Positions 37,614-51,684 of a stretch of 64,000 nt of DNA are shown here, one piece after another. Origin of the DNA: Sphagnum magellanicum. Lineage: Eukaryota > Streptophyta > Sphagnopsida > Sphagnales > Sphagnaceae. Numbering within the stretch: position 1 is the first letter of the stretch; each line of letters starts with the position of its first letter. Both the position numbers and the translations under genes were made by a program. The notes beneath the pieces are model-generated. The model worked only from the letters and a program-made list of their open reading frames with translations. It ran no database searches and had not been told where the DNA came from. Where the stretch lies: assembly GCA_021904315.1 (NCBI GenBank), contig CM038918.1, forward strand, positions 1,131,349-1,195,348, given 5' to 3'.

Positions 37614-40600
37614 ACAAATCTTCACCACATTATGATCTTTACTAATAAGCATTGTTTGAATCCAACCACATACTATGAAACTTGACATCAAAGAAGCAGC
37701 TTATAACACATAATATCCACATTTTTAATAAAATATTATGTTAATCATTATGCTCAAGTTTGAAGAGTTTGAACACAAATTGTCATGACCAGTCCCAATA
37801 GCTGAAAACGCAATCTGAGACACAAATCATGTCTAAGTTAAAAGGTTGACACCATGCTAAAAAGCTCTTGACCATTGCTATAAGACAATGATCTCACACA
37901 TCCCAATTGATTATGTTTCGTATCAGAGTCAAAAATCACAAACACAAGTCTTTTGTTTAATATTCACTAGTGTGGCTTGTGCTGTTGGCCCAAGTGTGAA
38001 CCCATTACAAAATAGGGAAACTCAACATGTGAACATTGTTTTGCAATGGAGGTATTCGAACAGCCAAATATGAAAGGAAATCATGCTTGAATTGAACGAT
38101 AAGCCTCCAACTGTTACCACGTTCTCAACTGATTTTTCCTTCCAAAACCTGGTTTTTTGGAATTTATTTGAATTTTCAGCAGCAGAAATCACTTTAAAAT
38201 CAATATCTCCCACATTCTAAATCCAAGTCTTACCAAATAAATTTCATTAAATCCTGCTCATTGAAGATCTTTCCAAGAACACCAAAGGCAGACTCCAGTT
38301 CCTCCGAAATTTTCAGAGATGATTTAATCTAATTTTTAGTGGGAAAATCATTCAATATTCAAGAACTTTTGCATCACAAGTCCAAACATCATAAAACCAA
38401 GCCCATACACCCCTCCTCGTCGAGGAGCTTTCCAAAAACATCAAGGACACAATCTGAAGCATCCCAGTTCGGTGGATCTCATAATTACAAAACAAAACAA
38501 ACTACCTTCCTTCATAGATCGATGTGAAATGAATTACATTGAATTGAAGGTTATGGTCATTTAGAACAATTTGCATTAGTTCCACCAATTCCAACTAATG
38601 TAGCCAATTGGATCAAGTCCCCCAGATCAATCTGGTCTCATAGGTCACCTACTCCCTCAAGCCCAATCAAGGTTGTTTTAAGGATTTTGTGAAGCAACCA
38701 TGCAAAAAATAATGTAGCCAAACTTAGCTACATACTATATATGAAAATATGTTTAAAATAAAATCTTTTTATATTACTGCTACCTACTAGAACTTATCAT
38801 TAAAATTTGGCAATATCATTTTTTTAATTTTTTAAATCTGGAAACTTTTGGCCAATTTTTTGATGTTTTCTATAAGTCAAAATCATTTTTCCAAGTTGAA
38901 ATTTGTCAAAAGTTTGCTAGGTAAAAACACAGAGAACCCAATTGTCATCACACTAAACCACCCCCATCTACCCAGTTGTTTAAATCTAGTCAATATGCTC
39001 AAATTGAAATCAAGCAAATTCAATACACATAAATTTTGCAACAAGTCATCGACACCTTGATGTTTGATGTATTATACAAGGTAGATGTGTCAAAAACCAT
39101 ATGAGGGTGAACCAATTAGTAGGGTCAATGAATGTTTGACCTAGTCTATTAGTTAAATTTGGCATTTATGTGTAATTTGAGTACATAATTTTGGTCATTA
39201 GTGCATTATCAATGGATAAATGGATTTAAACCCATTCATTAATTGAATATTTTCGTACCAGCATTGTGAATAAGAGTTATGGGGATTTATTTTAATAAGG
39301 ATTGATTTTGAGGAACATTATTTGGTGGGTTTTAAAGCATTAATCATCATAAATGGATCAAACTTATATCATATTATAATTAAATGTATTACAAGTGTGA
39401 AATAAATTTAAGGTGTTATTGGTCTGAGTCTATAAAAAAATTAATCAAAATCCCTACATTAAGGTGATTTGGTCAAATAAGGGTTGAATAAAAGATTTTA
39501 AGTTTAATATGATAGTGGGGGTAGAATATTTTGAAAATGAATTGTGTTACGAATGAAATTAAGATTAATTAATGTTGTTGATGTGACAATAAATGTCAAA
39601 ATAATATTAACAAATAATGCTAATATTTAATATCATTAATGAACATCTCAAATTAAATAATCATTATTATTTTTAAATGAAAAACACAATTATGACTAGT
39701 TCATTAATGTTAAAATATAATATTATTTGTGTCAATCTTAGATGAATGTATCATCATGATATCCCCTTTTGTGGCAATTACATATAAAATTTATAAATAA
39801 TTATTAATTTATCAAAATTTAGACTAAAAACAACTAATAGACAAAACTACAAGACATCTATACAAGATTTTAAAATTCATAAATTTATTTAAGCTTGTTT
39901 TCAAAACAAATAAATTCATTCTTATAAAGGTGGGCATTAACACATTTATTTTATGAAAATTGTTGGTTTATCAAAATTTAAACTAAAAATAATCGATAGA
40001 CAAACCTACAAGACATATAATATACAAGATAAAATTTTCATAAATTTATTTAAGCTTGGTTTCAAAACAATTAATTCATTTTCACAAAGGTGAAAATTGA
40101 CACATCTATCTTAAGGAAGAAATTCTAAAGAACTTTGCACATGAGATAGAAAAATGGTTCAAGAATTAAGATCCACAAAACAATGTTAAGCGTAGTCACA
40201 CTAATATGAGTATAGCAAATATAATCAATGTTTTATTTTTCATGTTTTAATGTTAGAATTTGTACTAATTTTACAAGTCATTGAAAATCATTCGTTAAAC
40301 ATTGTAACTAAGGTTTTAAGAGATGTAAGGATTCTTATTTTTGGGGAAATTTTTTAAACATATATTCATATAATAGTATATTACATCATATATTGTTTTC
40401 AGTCAAATTATTTTTTCAGATTTCAAACAAAATATTCCTAAAATATTTTGAGAATATTTTAAAATAAACAATCACTTAACGAGGTGACCTTGGTTCTTGT
40501 TAACATATTTAGACCCTTCTATTTTGTTTTATTCCCTAGCACGTATTCACAACTTGCATTATCATAACTTGTCAACTTGAATTGTTTGAGTGATTATGTA

Positions 40601-43600
40601 TTTAATTTTAAAAAAATAAATTTTAAACAAATGATATGTGAAGTTTCATATAATATTAATTGCTAATGGGTAAAAGTAGGTCAATTGATATGGTCGTAAA
40701 ATTAACATTAGGGCAAACCCATCCTTGGGTGGTACCATTAGGAATGTCACACTTGATTTTATTAAACCCATTGAATTTTTAAAAATCATTAGGAACATTT
40801 AAATAAATATTTTAATAAAAAAAATTATAATGAATACATTTATTAGGTTTCATAGATTTTGAAATTTTAGTAATATCAAATATACTGTGTATTTTGATGT
40901 TCCTAATCATTACATTTATAAAAAGTTTTACTAATGAAATGTTAGTTATTTTCCTTGACATTTTTTGTCATGAACACAAACTTGAAACATGATTTGAGAA
41001 TTTTTTGGCAATTTTTTTTCCTAAGTATAATTTAATTATGAATTCCAAAGTTAAAAAATGTGATTCTTAACAAGGGCATCATTATTAAGAATACAAAATT
41101 TTAACAACATCCACTTTTATTTTCCAAAATAAGCTTCAAGCCACATATTAAGGCATGTAATGAGTAATCATCAAGGAAAATATCTATCTAATTCTAAAAC
41201 ATTTAAAGGAAAGGGCCCCAAGAAAATGATTTGGCTGCTTTTGGTTTTTAAAGCATTCTTTGAAATGGTTTTTAATGCTACCACACAAGGATGGATTTGG
41301 CCATTAATTATATGTCAAATGGAATAATAAAAAAACTTGTATACAAAGTCTTTTTTTACAAATATGATATGCAAGTTTGATCAAACTAAATTGGTGTATA
41401 CAATCACACAATGTCATTGACAATGTAGAGGCAATATTAATGCATGCATGCATCAAAAAATGGAAATCTCCATGTCATAAACGAAATCCAAATGTAATAC
41501 CAAATTTGATCCAATATGTCTATGTTATTCCATTGTGAAATGCACCCAAACTCAAACTTTTAATGATATGATCTTGACACAAGAATTTCAATAAATTCTC
41601 CAATATTGAAAGCTATTTGCATTTTGAATTTATGATTTGAATACATGCATCTATGGAAATGTACAATTTTAGTGTGCATACAAATGTAATCACAACACTA
41701 AATATATTATTACTTTCCAATTTTGTGGTATCAAGAATTTGACAAAAATTTCTTAAGTTACATTAAAAAAATTGATTAAATTTACAGTATGAAAACATAT
41801 TTTTCCACATTTTTCCAAATTTTTTGTAAAACTAAAAATAAATTGTATGACACTAATCAACAACATCATTAATGAAAACCCAATTCATCATCAAATTGAA
41901 CCTTTCAATTCTTGCACTCAATTACATAGATTATCATATCATACTATTGCATCCACCCACATGGAAAATGGTGGATTTCACACTGATTCAACATGGATCC
42001 CCCTTCCCTTCAACTTTTTAATTAATCTTCAACCATGAATAATCCATGGAAAAAACACAACATCTTAAAATTCATATCATGTTCATGAAAGTTGAAAAAT
42101 TGGAACTAGTAAATGTAATTGAAATTTTCTTTAGCATGTATTACTTCAAATCCTTTTCCATAGGCTAATGCAAACCCTTTCAATAAGAATATTTCATTTA
42201 ATAAATTCCATTGTATGGTATTGAACTCTACTCAAACCAAATAACTTGGATATATTTTTGCCCTTCAAAAAGTTAAAAAATCAATTGGTAGTGATTACCT
42301 TATTATTGTTGGCCACCTTCAATGCAATGTCTTTTCCCATCAAATTTATTCTTTGGCATTAGAATGATGTTCTATTGAAATATCACAATTTCAAGGGTCT
42401 AAATTGCAATCAAGTTGGCAACCACAATGGCTCATGAGCCCTTTGGATTTATTTTTTCTTATCAATTTTTCGCTCTTCAAACTATTTATTTTGCTATATT
42501 ATTTGTTGTCAAGTTTGCATATTACAACATTTTAATTTACATAAAGTAATATATTATAACAAATTTTTCTGATTGTTTTACTAAATTTCATCAACATTAT
42601 ATTTGCAAGATTCATCAATGAAATAAAAACTTGATTATTTACTTGACAACAAGCATATCAAAATAAATTAATTGTGATAATATGCATGATGACAACATTA
42701 ATTTTCGCATGATGATATTTTTTCCACACTATTTTTTTATTACAAATATTCTAATATAAACATTTTATTTAGAAAATCTTTAAAAAGTTTTAAAATGTTA
42801 TTAGAAGAAAATTTCCCTTCAAGATTGTCAAGGGGTGGAGGTATGATAAATTTGAAGGGGAAAAAGGATTAATCACAAGAGGACATCTTATGTTGTGCAT
42901 CCATTATTAAAAATGATATTAATATGAATCCAAACAAAAAAATTGCACCTTGGAAAGTGAATTTGTTGATGCTAATATTTTATTAATTTCCATTTATATA
43001 ACATCAAACTAAGTTGTTATTGGAAAAGGAGATTTTGACACATGAAAATTTTGTGAAATTCTTTTCCGGCAATATAATTTTTTAAATTATTCAAGCTCCA
43101 CATAAATGTATTTCAATATACAATTTCATCATATGGATGCAAATATACAACCATTTTTAATCAAATACCTTGCATTGATATACTCCATCAAGCAAGCAAC
43201 ATGATAAATAAATATCTTTTATTCTTATATTTAATTTGAAATTGTGTTTTCAAAATAGTTGTTCCAATTTAGGTTTTAAATGTATAAATTTCACTAGTAA
43301 CATATAAATGGGTGTAATAACTTGTAACATTAACAACCATCTATTGGTAGGAATTATAAAACAAATTCATATTTATAACTATGAAGTTCTTTCCTTACAA
43401 CATTTAACATGTTCTTATTAATCTTTAGATCCCTATTAACCAAATGTTAAGCTCAAACAATTATTTTTGGAAAGTCAAATTATAGGCAAGAAACTTTTGA
43501 TATTATATGAAATCTCATACATGTGTATGTAATTCTCATCACAAAAAAAATACACCTAAGTTCAAACTTTTAACAATGTGATCTTGAGAATGATTTTATT

Positions 43601-44343
43601 CTTTCAATAATAACTAAAACATTTCAATAATAAACTCATATTATTGATTGCATTTCATTTTATGATCTAAACACACATTAATAAAAAATGTACAATTTTA
43701 ACGTCTTGGAAAATGTTATCACGATGGCATGATTAACAATATTATTATGACATCAAAGTTCATTACTTAATCCCAATGTGTAAGCACCTAAATCCTCTCA
43801 ATTCTTGCAACCAAAATTCAAATACACATATTAGATGATGTTGGATCTAGCCATTTAAAATTGTGGATTTCACATAAATAAGGTGTGTGTTTAGTCCTTC
43901 ATCATGACATGGACTTTGGAAAAAAAACCATTGTCTTCATTCACAAAAAATGTCCATAGATAATAACATACAAATGACATGGTGTGAAACCTTTAATTTT
44001 TTTTAAAAATTATATATTATCTAATTAAATTGGAGTCTTTTAACACCCATAATCTTAATGATTTGACTATTTTGAAGTCCATATATATATATATAATTAA
44101 TTATCACATCTTTAAAGTTCAATTTAAATGTTCATACCTATTAAAATTACATATATTAAGGACAAAAAATCTAATTACATCACATAGATGTTTGAATTAG
44201 TAACTTCAAATTATATATGTTCCTAAATTAATAACTCCAATTATAAAATACAAATTTGCCCCCATTATAATTACACTCATAATATATAAACGTCATTGTG
44301 ACATCCATATTCGTCCAATGTAGGTTGCATTGGCCCTAAACAA
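37614..44343. other. AT-rich intergenic DNA of R2, no gene recognised
   Basis: Counterpart of 1-7,157 with numerous small indels. The short frames that are open in R1 are mostly interrupted here and vice versa, which argues against coding function. Confidence 0.6.
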
Positions 44344-44392
44344 AACATTGCAAAATTAATATTAATTTTACAATGTTATTAAATAGTTGAAC

Positions 44393-46165
44393 TTAGGGAA
44401 ATGTAATAGGAAGAGACTCTAGTGTGCCCTTCTTCAACCCTACTTCCTTGTGTTTATCACAAATCCATCGAATAAGAGGACCTTGGTTACCATATTTTAT
44501 TCTAGTGTAATGAACCCTACTCAAACCAAATGACTTGGGTATGTTTTGTTTTACTAGGAAGTCAACAAGCCATTGCTCAGCACCATGTTTTTCCTCTCTC
44601 AATGCAACTTCTTTCTCTATCATATTTGTTTTTGGGCCATGAAGTGGGTCATTTTGAGAGTTTCCGTCAATTCCCCAATTGGGTAAGTAGTCACTAAGGC
44701 TTTGTGTGTCAAGTGCCAATGCTAAACCTTTTCCAACATTAGGTATCATGTCACCAATTCCTGCAGCAATATGGGCACCTACTTTTAACAAAAGGGAAAA
44801 GATGCTAAGACCAATAACAAGATAAGGGACAATTTTTTGTGCTGTTGTTGTTATCATTGTGACTTGACAACCTTCTTGTTCATCCACAACATGAATGCCT
44901 TCAACACATTCACACAAAAGTGAAGATGGAATGTGTGGATCCCAGGCAACATCTTCACAATAAGTTGACGTTGAAGCTTTGCACTTGTGGTTGTGAAATA
45001 AACATTGCATGGAACTTGTCGTTTTTGTAATTCCAAGGGCAAGTTTATGATGTTGTCCAAATTCATTGCCAACATGTCATGCAAATTCTTTTCCATGGAT
45101 TGAATTTCTTGTCTTATTCCATCCATCAATCTCTTCTCCATTGATTGTAGTTCTGGAACAATCTTGTCAAGAACTAATTGAGGCATTTCGTCGAATTTGT
45201 CAATAACAAATTGACGAAATGATCCTTTTGATAGTAGGTCAACATTCTTGTGAATGGCATTTGTACCTCCCATTGTAACTCCACTTTGGGAACATTGTGG
45301 ATCTTCATAATCTTCATCCTTGGTGGCTGGAGATGCATTGAAATGAACTTGAAGCTCCATGAGTTCATTTTGTCGTCTTTGAAAAAGCTCATGGGTATCC
45401 TTTTCACCCAAAAGGGACATCGCCGAACCTTCCATGTTTCTTCCAAGGTAATCTTGACTCCCTTCAAGCACTTCTTGCACTTGTTGCCATGGATGTTCAT
45501 ATTTTGGATCAAGGTTTGCTCCCCTTAGCTCTTGTTTCAAGTCCTCCAACAATAATGCTTGATCCTTTCTATGTTTGCACAATAGAAGGTTTTCCACAGC
45601 CTTTGGCCTCAAAACCCCACGCACGAGTGAAACTCCTTGGCAACCTTGAACACTACTACACAATTGTTCAATTTTGCTTGAAACATGATCATTGATGAGC
45701 TGAAAGGTTTCTGATGGGCTTTTGCATGACTTCACCAATATGTCAATGAAAAGAGGACTTGCCATTTGATCCCCACTTAATTCCACAAAGATTTCCAAAC
45801 CATCTACGAAAATCTTAATAAGATTCTTTTCATTTGTGCAAGGTGCCTTGATTGGCAAGTTCATAAAATGCTTATGTAATGTCACCTGCACACAAAGATT
45901 AATTGTATTAAACTTTTAGTAGATGAATATATGAAATAGGAACAAAACAAATCTATTCACATTATGAAAAAATCATGTTTATTGTAACTAGGCTATCTAA
46001 TTGTAATCTGGTTCTATCAGACACTTTTTAGTTGTAATTTCATCATATCAAACATTTTAAAATTGTAACAGACGTAATTTTCTCATAATGTTATACATTT
46101 TATACCATGGGAAAAAATCTTCATAATACATTACATTGTTAGATCATCATGAAATGGCACATTAC

Positions 46166-46197
<32 letters not shown>

Positions 46198-49119
46198 GAA
46201 AAGAATTATATTTACCTGAACTCGTGGAAAGAATCCTGGGGTCAACGTCGTGAGTTCTTGGTCCTTGCATTGCAATCTACGACCAATGTAGATTATTTTA
46301 ACATTTTTTGGAAATTTCATTTCCCATTCCAAACGTCTTTCTCCTTTTGCAACATCTTCATGAAACTCCAATGTGGTGGGCACAAATATGAGCTGTTGTC
46401 CATGGTCTGTCACTTGAGGTTCTCCTTCATATGCCAAATCCATTTTCAGCATCAGATGAACAAGATATTTTAAAATGTTGGTTGTATTGCCCACTCCACT
46501 ATGAATAGTATCCTTCAATGACAAATTGAGAAGGTGTTCAATTTCTCCAATCCGAGCCCAACCATATTGAAAGGTCTTTTTCAAATTGACCTTTTCAACA
46601 TGCCCTCGAAGTTTGATCAAATGGCCCATCACTTCGTTGCAAAACCAACTAGGATTGACCACCACAAAATCTTCTTCCTTGAAATAGATCATTTCACCAG
46701 CATCGTGCAAAAACATGGCCACTGCTACGTGTGGCTTTTCAAATTCTTGTTGAACCACCAATTGTCGCAAGTTGGGTTCTTTCTTGTCAATAATCTCCTT
46801 CTCAAAAGTTTCCATTGTGACAATGGGTTGGTTGGGATGATGTTTATTCCATTCACACAAGCCATGTTGCACATTCATGCATGCTACATAAATGTACACC
46901 ATTTTCTTCAAAATATGCCCACAAGTGTTGGTCACTTTAGTTGTCACATCTTTTGCTTCTTGAGAAGAATGTGCATTGATCCAATAGCAAGTAGAAGATA
47001 GATTGATAAAAGCAGCAAATTTGGCTTTCAAATTTTGTAGGTGATCTTCCATGAGATTTTTGTGAAGGAAGTTTTTGTCACCATGTGTCATGACAACCAT
47101 CACTTGTGGTGGAGAAATTGATGACCTCTTTGTGTTGGATGAGATGAATCTCAACCAATAACAAAGTTCATCCTTGATTTCTTCAAGATCTTTTTGTTCT
47201 TTAGAACCTTTCTTGAATGGATTACACACCAAAAGGAAAAGACACACATTCCCTTGAATGCTCAAATTTGGGATCATTGTATCATGAAAGGCATGATATT
47301 CTTCTTGGCCAGCAAGATCCCATATACAGATTCTTTGGTCATCATGATCAAGGAGAACCTTGATTTGTATCCCTCGTGTCCTTTTGGCCCATTCATTTGG
47401 ATCATTGAAACAAAGCCCCAACGGTTTGTTCAATTCAATCAACTCCACCAATGGAATGATCACTTTTGCTTGGAGTCCTTTCGCAAGGCTCCTAACTATT
47501 GACCTCCGTAATGTAGTTTTTCCTGTATGTACATAAACGTCACATGCTTTTAGACCTTACACTTTAGTGCACAAATTTGAAAACATGATCATATGTAATA
47601 TAGCTACCTTAAATCATATGGAAATGTTTATTTTCACATTACAAATATTTTGCTATAACAAAGTACAAATTTTGTACTTGTTCATATGGCAACTATTGTA
47701 AATGGAAAAATAGATTTTGTGGTTACAATTTTGGCAACATGCTTAACATATTTATGGCTAGTTAAACCAAAGTTGCATAATTTAATTCAACACTATGCAC
47801 AATAAATACAAATGATTTAACGCGATTTTTTCAATTTCAACACATTGTTGATTACATTAATTTTCATTTTTTGTCAAAAAGTTGTTTTATCTTTCCAACA
47901 TACATATCTGATGTACCAAACTTTTGCATAATTTCATGCAAAACTAGTTGGCAATCTATAAAAATATTTCATAAATTGGATGAAGTTTAGGGTTTTTCCA
48001 AGCGATTATCAAATCTAAAAGTATAGCAACTAGTGTCCAAATCTATTATTAGTTTTATCAAGATAATTAGAGACTTCAAATGTGCATGTGATTTTGTTTG
48101 TGTCAGTTCATAACAAATAAATGAAATCTCTTACCTGCATATGCATCACCACATAAGAATACTCTTGCAAACTTTGCTGGAGTTCGAGGCAACCCTTTCA
48201 CCACTGCCATGTAATCACGTGCATTGATTGCCAATTGCGCGTTCACTTGTGCAACATGTCCATCCCGTTCCAATGGAGTGTCGGAGAAATGAATATTCTT
48301 CAACCAAGGATTGATTCGTAGAAGGTCCATGACCTTGGCCAACACATCATCCCCTCTAACACCTTCACATTGTGTTAAGCCAAGGGTGTGAAGAGTTTCA
48401 TTTTTCTCCAATGACTCCAGAATGGTGCACACATCCGATGGTTCTAAACTAGGGTCATAATCAATCGTGAGATGTGTTATCGAGTCATTCGTGAGCAACA
48501 TTTGAGCAACAACTTTTGCCCCTTCTCGTCCCATCATTGTGCCAGAAAGGTGAAGTTTTTTAATTGATTTGTTAAGGAGCTGGTTCCCATCATCACAAGT
48601 GAGGGGCTGAAGTAACACTTTTAATGTGTCACCATCCGCATCAAAGCGGTTCCATAACGTCAAATTCTCCAAGGTTGAATTCACTCCCAACATCAACCCT
48701 ACGGAAGCCACTCCAATCGCATCGATTCCTCTAAGGCTTAAAGTTTTAATGCTGGGATCGCATTGTGAGGTCCTGATAAGTTCGTCGAAACTTATGTCTC
48801 CTTTGTCAGGTTCCAACAATTCCACCAGGGGTTGAGGCGGAAAGATGGGCGTTTCAGCTGGAGAACTGGGTGGTTTGAGGAACCCTGAGAGATGACTACT
48901 CTCCGCTCCTTCTGCTCCCTCCTCCTCCATCGTTCTAGTGTTTAGTTCATCACAAGTCTCGTCGCTCCTGATCTCCATAGCCATCGTCGGTGGGGGAACT
49001 TCGTGTAGTATTTGTTTCCTTGTGTCATTGCTAGATTCTGATGAGAACCTGACTGGGCTACTGGCCAGCTGATGTATATCCCCTGGATCTATCTCCACCA
49101 AGCCTTCTTTTATGTCCAT
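44393..49119 (-). pseudogene. ROCO-family LRR-Roc-COR gene, copy 2, LRR-deleted and frameshifted
   Basis: Same exon plan as the R1 gene: exon 1 49,119-48,135, exon 2 47,522-46,216, exon 3 from 45,885. Splice sites and phases are all conserved, and the P-loop GDAYAGKT (324-331), DLAGQ and THGD motifs are intact. Exon 1 is 372 bp shorter: an in-frame deletion (junction near 48,757) removes 124 residues of LRRs present in R1. Exon 2 is 12 bp longer (four residues near the Roc start). In exon 3 one base is missing at about 44,920, where R1 has an extra A. The frame then shifts and stops at 44,854 after 21 foreign residues, giving about 1,107 residues. The original tail frame continues open to 44,393, so the lesion looks recent, or it is a sequencing error. 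It may still make a truncated LRR-Roc-COR protein lacking the C-terminal tail. Confidence 0.85.
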
Positions 49120-49157
49120 TCTCCCACAACTGGAAACCTCACAATGATGTAATCGCT

Positions 49158-49531
49158 CTGCAACAATAGTATGTCAACGTTATCAAGTAAACATTGCTCA
49201 ATATATCATCTTACGATTTGTTTTCACATGCGAAGATTCTTCTAAGAATCGCCAATATATTCCAGTCAGCAAGATCCATCAAAAAGTTCTCAACTTCTAT
49301 CCCACTACAAGTCTATTGCATATTGAGCGCCCAATGATAATGACCCAAGACATGGTTGTCATGTTCAATCTTTCGCATGCACCATGATGATAGCACAATT
49401 TTCGTGCTCTCCAATCTAGACAATAGGTTGTCTCGAACACAAGTTCTCTACTTAGACAATGTAACACAATAATATACCGAGCTCATAATCATAGCTCAAA
49501 ATCAGAGGGATGTTGGTGGGAGATCCCATAC
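49158..49531 (-). other. Probable 5' UTR intron of the R2 ROCO copy
   Basis: Donor TGCAG|GTATGG (exon end 49,532) and acceptor TTGTTGCAG (exon restart 49,157) match the R1 leader intron in position and length (374 against 376 bp). Confidence 0.45.
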
Positions 49532-49532
49532 C

Positions 49533-50970
49533 TGCAAAATTTTATGAAACTTGAGGAAGTTGTAGTTCGATAATGTGTTGCAAACTTCCTAATGATGTTC
49601 TGTGGAAGCAGCGATCAACAGACTCTTCAGCCGACTCTTCACGTCTGCGCTTGGCCAGAACACTTAGCAAGTGAACGGATCTTGATAGCTCTTCACGTCT
49701 GCACTGCAAATTCGCAGGAGTAGGGTGAACTCTAGAAAGCTGAGTCAAGTGGAGCAAGTAGTTCGAAAGACGAATCAGCGTCTTCACAAGTGACCAACTT
49801 GTTTGACAGGGGAGCGCAGGGATTCAGAGCACGGATGCAAGCAGGTTCTTATAGATGCAAGATTCAGTAAGTAGGCGAACTAGTGTGAGGCACGTATGTG
49901 CCTGCTCTGTTGTGAACCATAGCAAAACGGACACGGTTAGACTGTAGTTAATTGCCGATTTGGAGCCTTCCGTGAAACCCACGATCCTAATTTCTGCTTG
50001 GACAAACGCGCACCTTGATCCTCCCACCGCAGAATCAATGGCAAAACTAAAGATTGCACTCGCTGGATTGCGTGGGTGTAAGAAGGTGTAGCAGAAAGAT
50101 GTATGTGGATCTTGCCTACTTTATAGAGAGGTGCAGGTGTTAGCTGCTTTGCAGCTTTATACAAGGCAAATGAATTGAATGGGCAAAGTGCGAGGAAAGT
50201 CTGCTCTCGTGTTCACTTGCTGCACGCGTTTTACCGACGAAGAAAAGTGAAGCGATTTGGAGATTTCCGTGAACTTATTCATTTCTCCGACGGACACTAA
50301 AAGTGGCCAATTGTTGTGATCGTCCTGAACAATCCATAGGACATTTATTCAGTGGCACCTACCTACTATTCTTGTACTTCTTTACGTGATGCTGTGTTGT
50401 GTGGGGTTGTGGCAGAAACATCCGGGTCCTGTACCCGGCAGACAAACCAAGTGCGCGAGTTTTGAGGCAAGTGCACTAGCGGAGTTGGCACCAGAGAAAT
50501 GTTTGCGCGTGCTTGTAGCAGAACGATTATTGGTCCCAGTCATGCATTAGACTTGCTAGGTACAACAAAGTCCGTATTCAATTATGGAGCTTCGTGAACA
50601 GGTGCCCGGGCCAGTCGATCCAGAGAGGGTACAACAGATGGGGCAAAGGGCACAAGCACCCACCAGCTCAGGCCACCATCCACTGGATGCCCATTATGAC
50701 TCTGTTGGCCAAAATCAACCAGCACCCGCCAGCGTACCATCCACTGGATGTCCATAATGACTTTCATTGGCACTACAGTCCCATCTAAGTAAAGCAGCAT
50801 CGAGCAGCGCAGTAACCAGTGCAGGCCTATTATGACTGAGCTGTAGATGAACCTCCACAGAGTTAATATCCGGTTTCATCGTGGTAACCCATTTTGTAAG
50901 AAGTAGATCCCCTATTTACATGTAAATAAGTAGGATCTAATAGGTAGTCACCTAGGTAAGGAGACGGTTC
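49533..50970 (-). promoter_or_regulatory. Leader and promoter region of the R2 ROCO copy
   Basis: TATA-like boxes read on the minus strand at 50,119-50,126 (CTATAAAG) and 50,155-50,162 (GTATAAAG), the same paired arrangement as R1. AGAAAGAT-type motifs recur near 50,093 and, degenerate, near 50,415 and 50,520. The minisatellite unit occurs twice (50,680 and 50,741, period 61 bp) against once in R1. Confidence 0.5.
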
Positions 50971-51650
50971 ATTTGGCTCCTGCTTTGCTATAGGTAAGGC
51001 CCGTGGGCGGGGGACAATGTTTTTTTGTCTGGTGATTTATCGTCATTTTTCTACTTTTAAAAAATCCTGACTACTAATACAAAGGGGGCTTTTCATTTAA
51101 AATCACCAAAAACCCACAGCACTTGTTTTCGGGCGGGGGGGGGGCGCGGCGGGGCGGGGCGCCATCACATTTATGCCTACTGGCTGCAGGTTTAAGAGTT
51201 CCTTGAAATAATGTCGCCAACTTGACGAAATGTGTCTGAATCTGCCTAGGGTTGCTCACCACCCTGACACCAATAGCAAATTGAGAAAAAAATACTGGTG
51301 GGGGACATTCCCAAAATGTGAGGCCAAACCCACTAGGGTAGCCAGACCAGTCACGTACGACTTAGTGGCTCAGAGGTCTGCGAATTTATAGAGAGTGCTT
51401 CTTTGAATTTCATGCCCAAAGAGGAATTGTAGCCCTACTATTTGCGCACCCACACAAAGTTGAATCGTTGAATAACATGAAGAAATGAGTCAGATGGGAC
51501 CCTCCAAAGTAGGGGGGGTTCAAATGGTAAACGAAAAACCACCGAACACTTGGAAGACCATTACAAAACACGCAAAAAAATCGTTGAAAGTCGCTCTATT
51601 GCTTTTATGGTTCCAAGATTATTTGTAAATCATAAGGTTGTGCTCTTATA
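50970..51650. other. Distal flank of R2, shared with 59,900-60,210
   Basis: 50,970-51,245 matches the end of the fourth ROCO upstream copy and includes a G- and GC-rich tract at 51,133-51,162. From 51,250 to 51,650 the sequence is unmatched in the window and no gene is visible. Confidence 0.6.
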
Positions 51651-51651
51651 G

Positions 51652-51684
51652 CATTTTAAATCACTTAAATTGAAGAAGAAATGA
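51652..51684 (+). repeat. Left direct repeat flanking the LINE fragment
   Basis: A 33-bp segment beginning CATTTTAAATCACT recurs at 53,265-53,297 with 28 of 33 bases identical (first 14 perfect). The placement on both sides of the LINE fragment is what a target-site duplication would give, although the mismatches are many for a young one. Confidence 0.5.

Larger units (their letters stand above)
37614..50970. repeat. Segmental duplicon R2 (second copy, contains the damaged ROCO gene)
   Basis: Direct repeat of R1. Starts at or before 37,614 (the left limit cannot be set because R1 begins at base 1) and loses similarity at about 50,970. Contains the same AT-rich 5' two thirds, the ROCO copy and its upstream region. 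R2 then continues into sequence shared with 59,900-60,210 and not with R1, so the two right ends differ. Confidence 0.93.
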
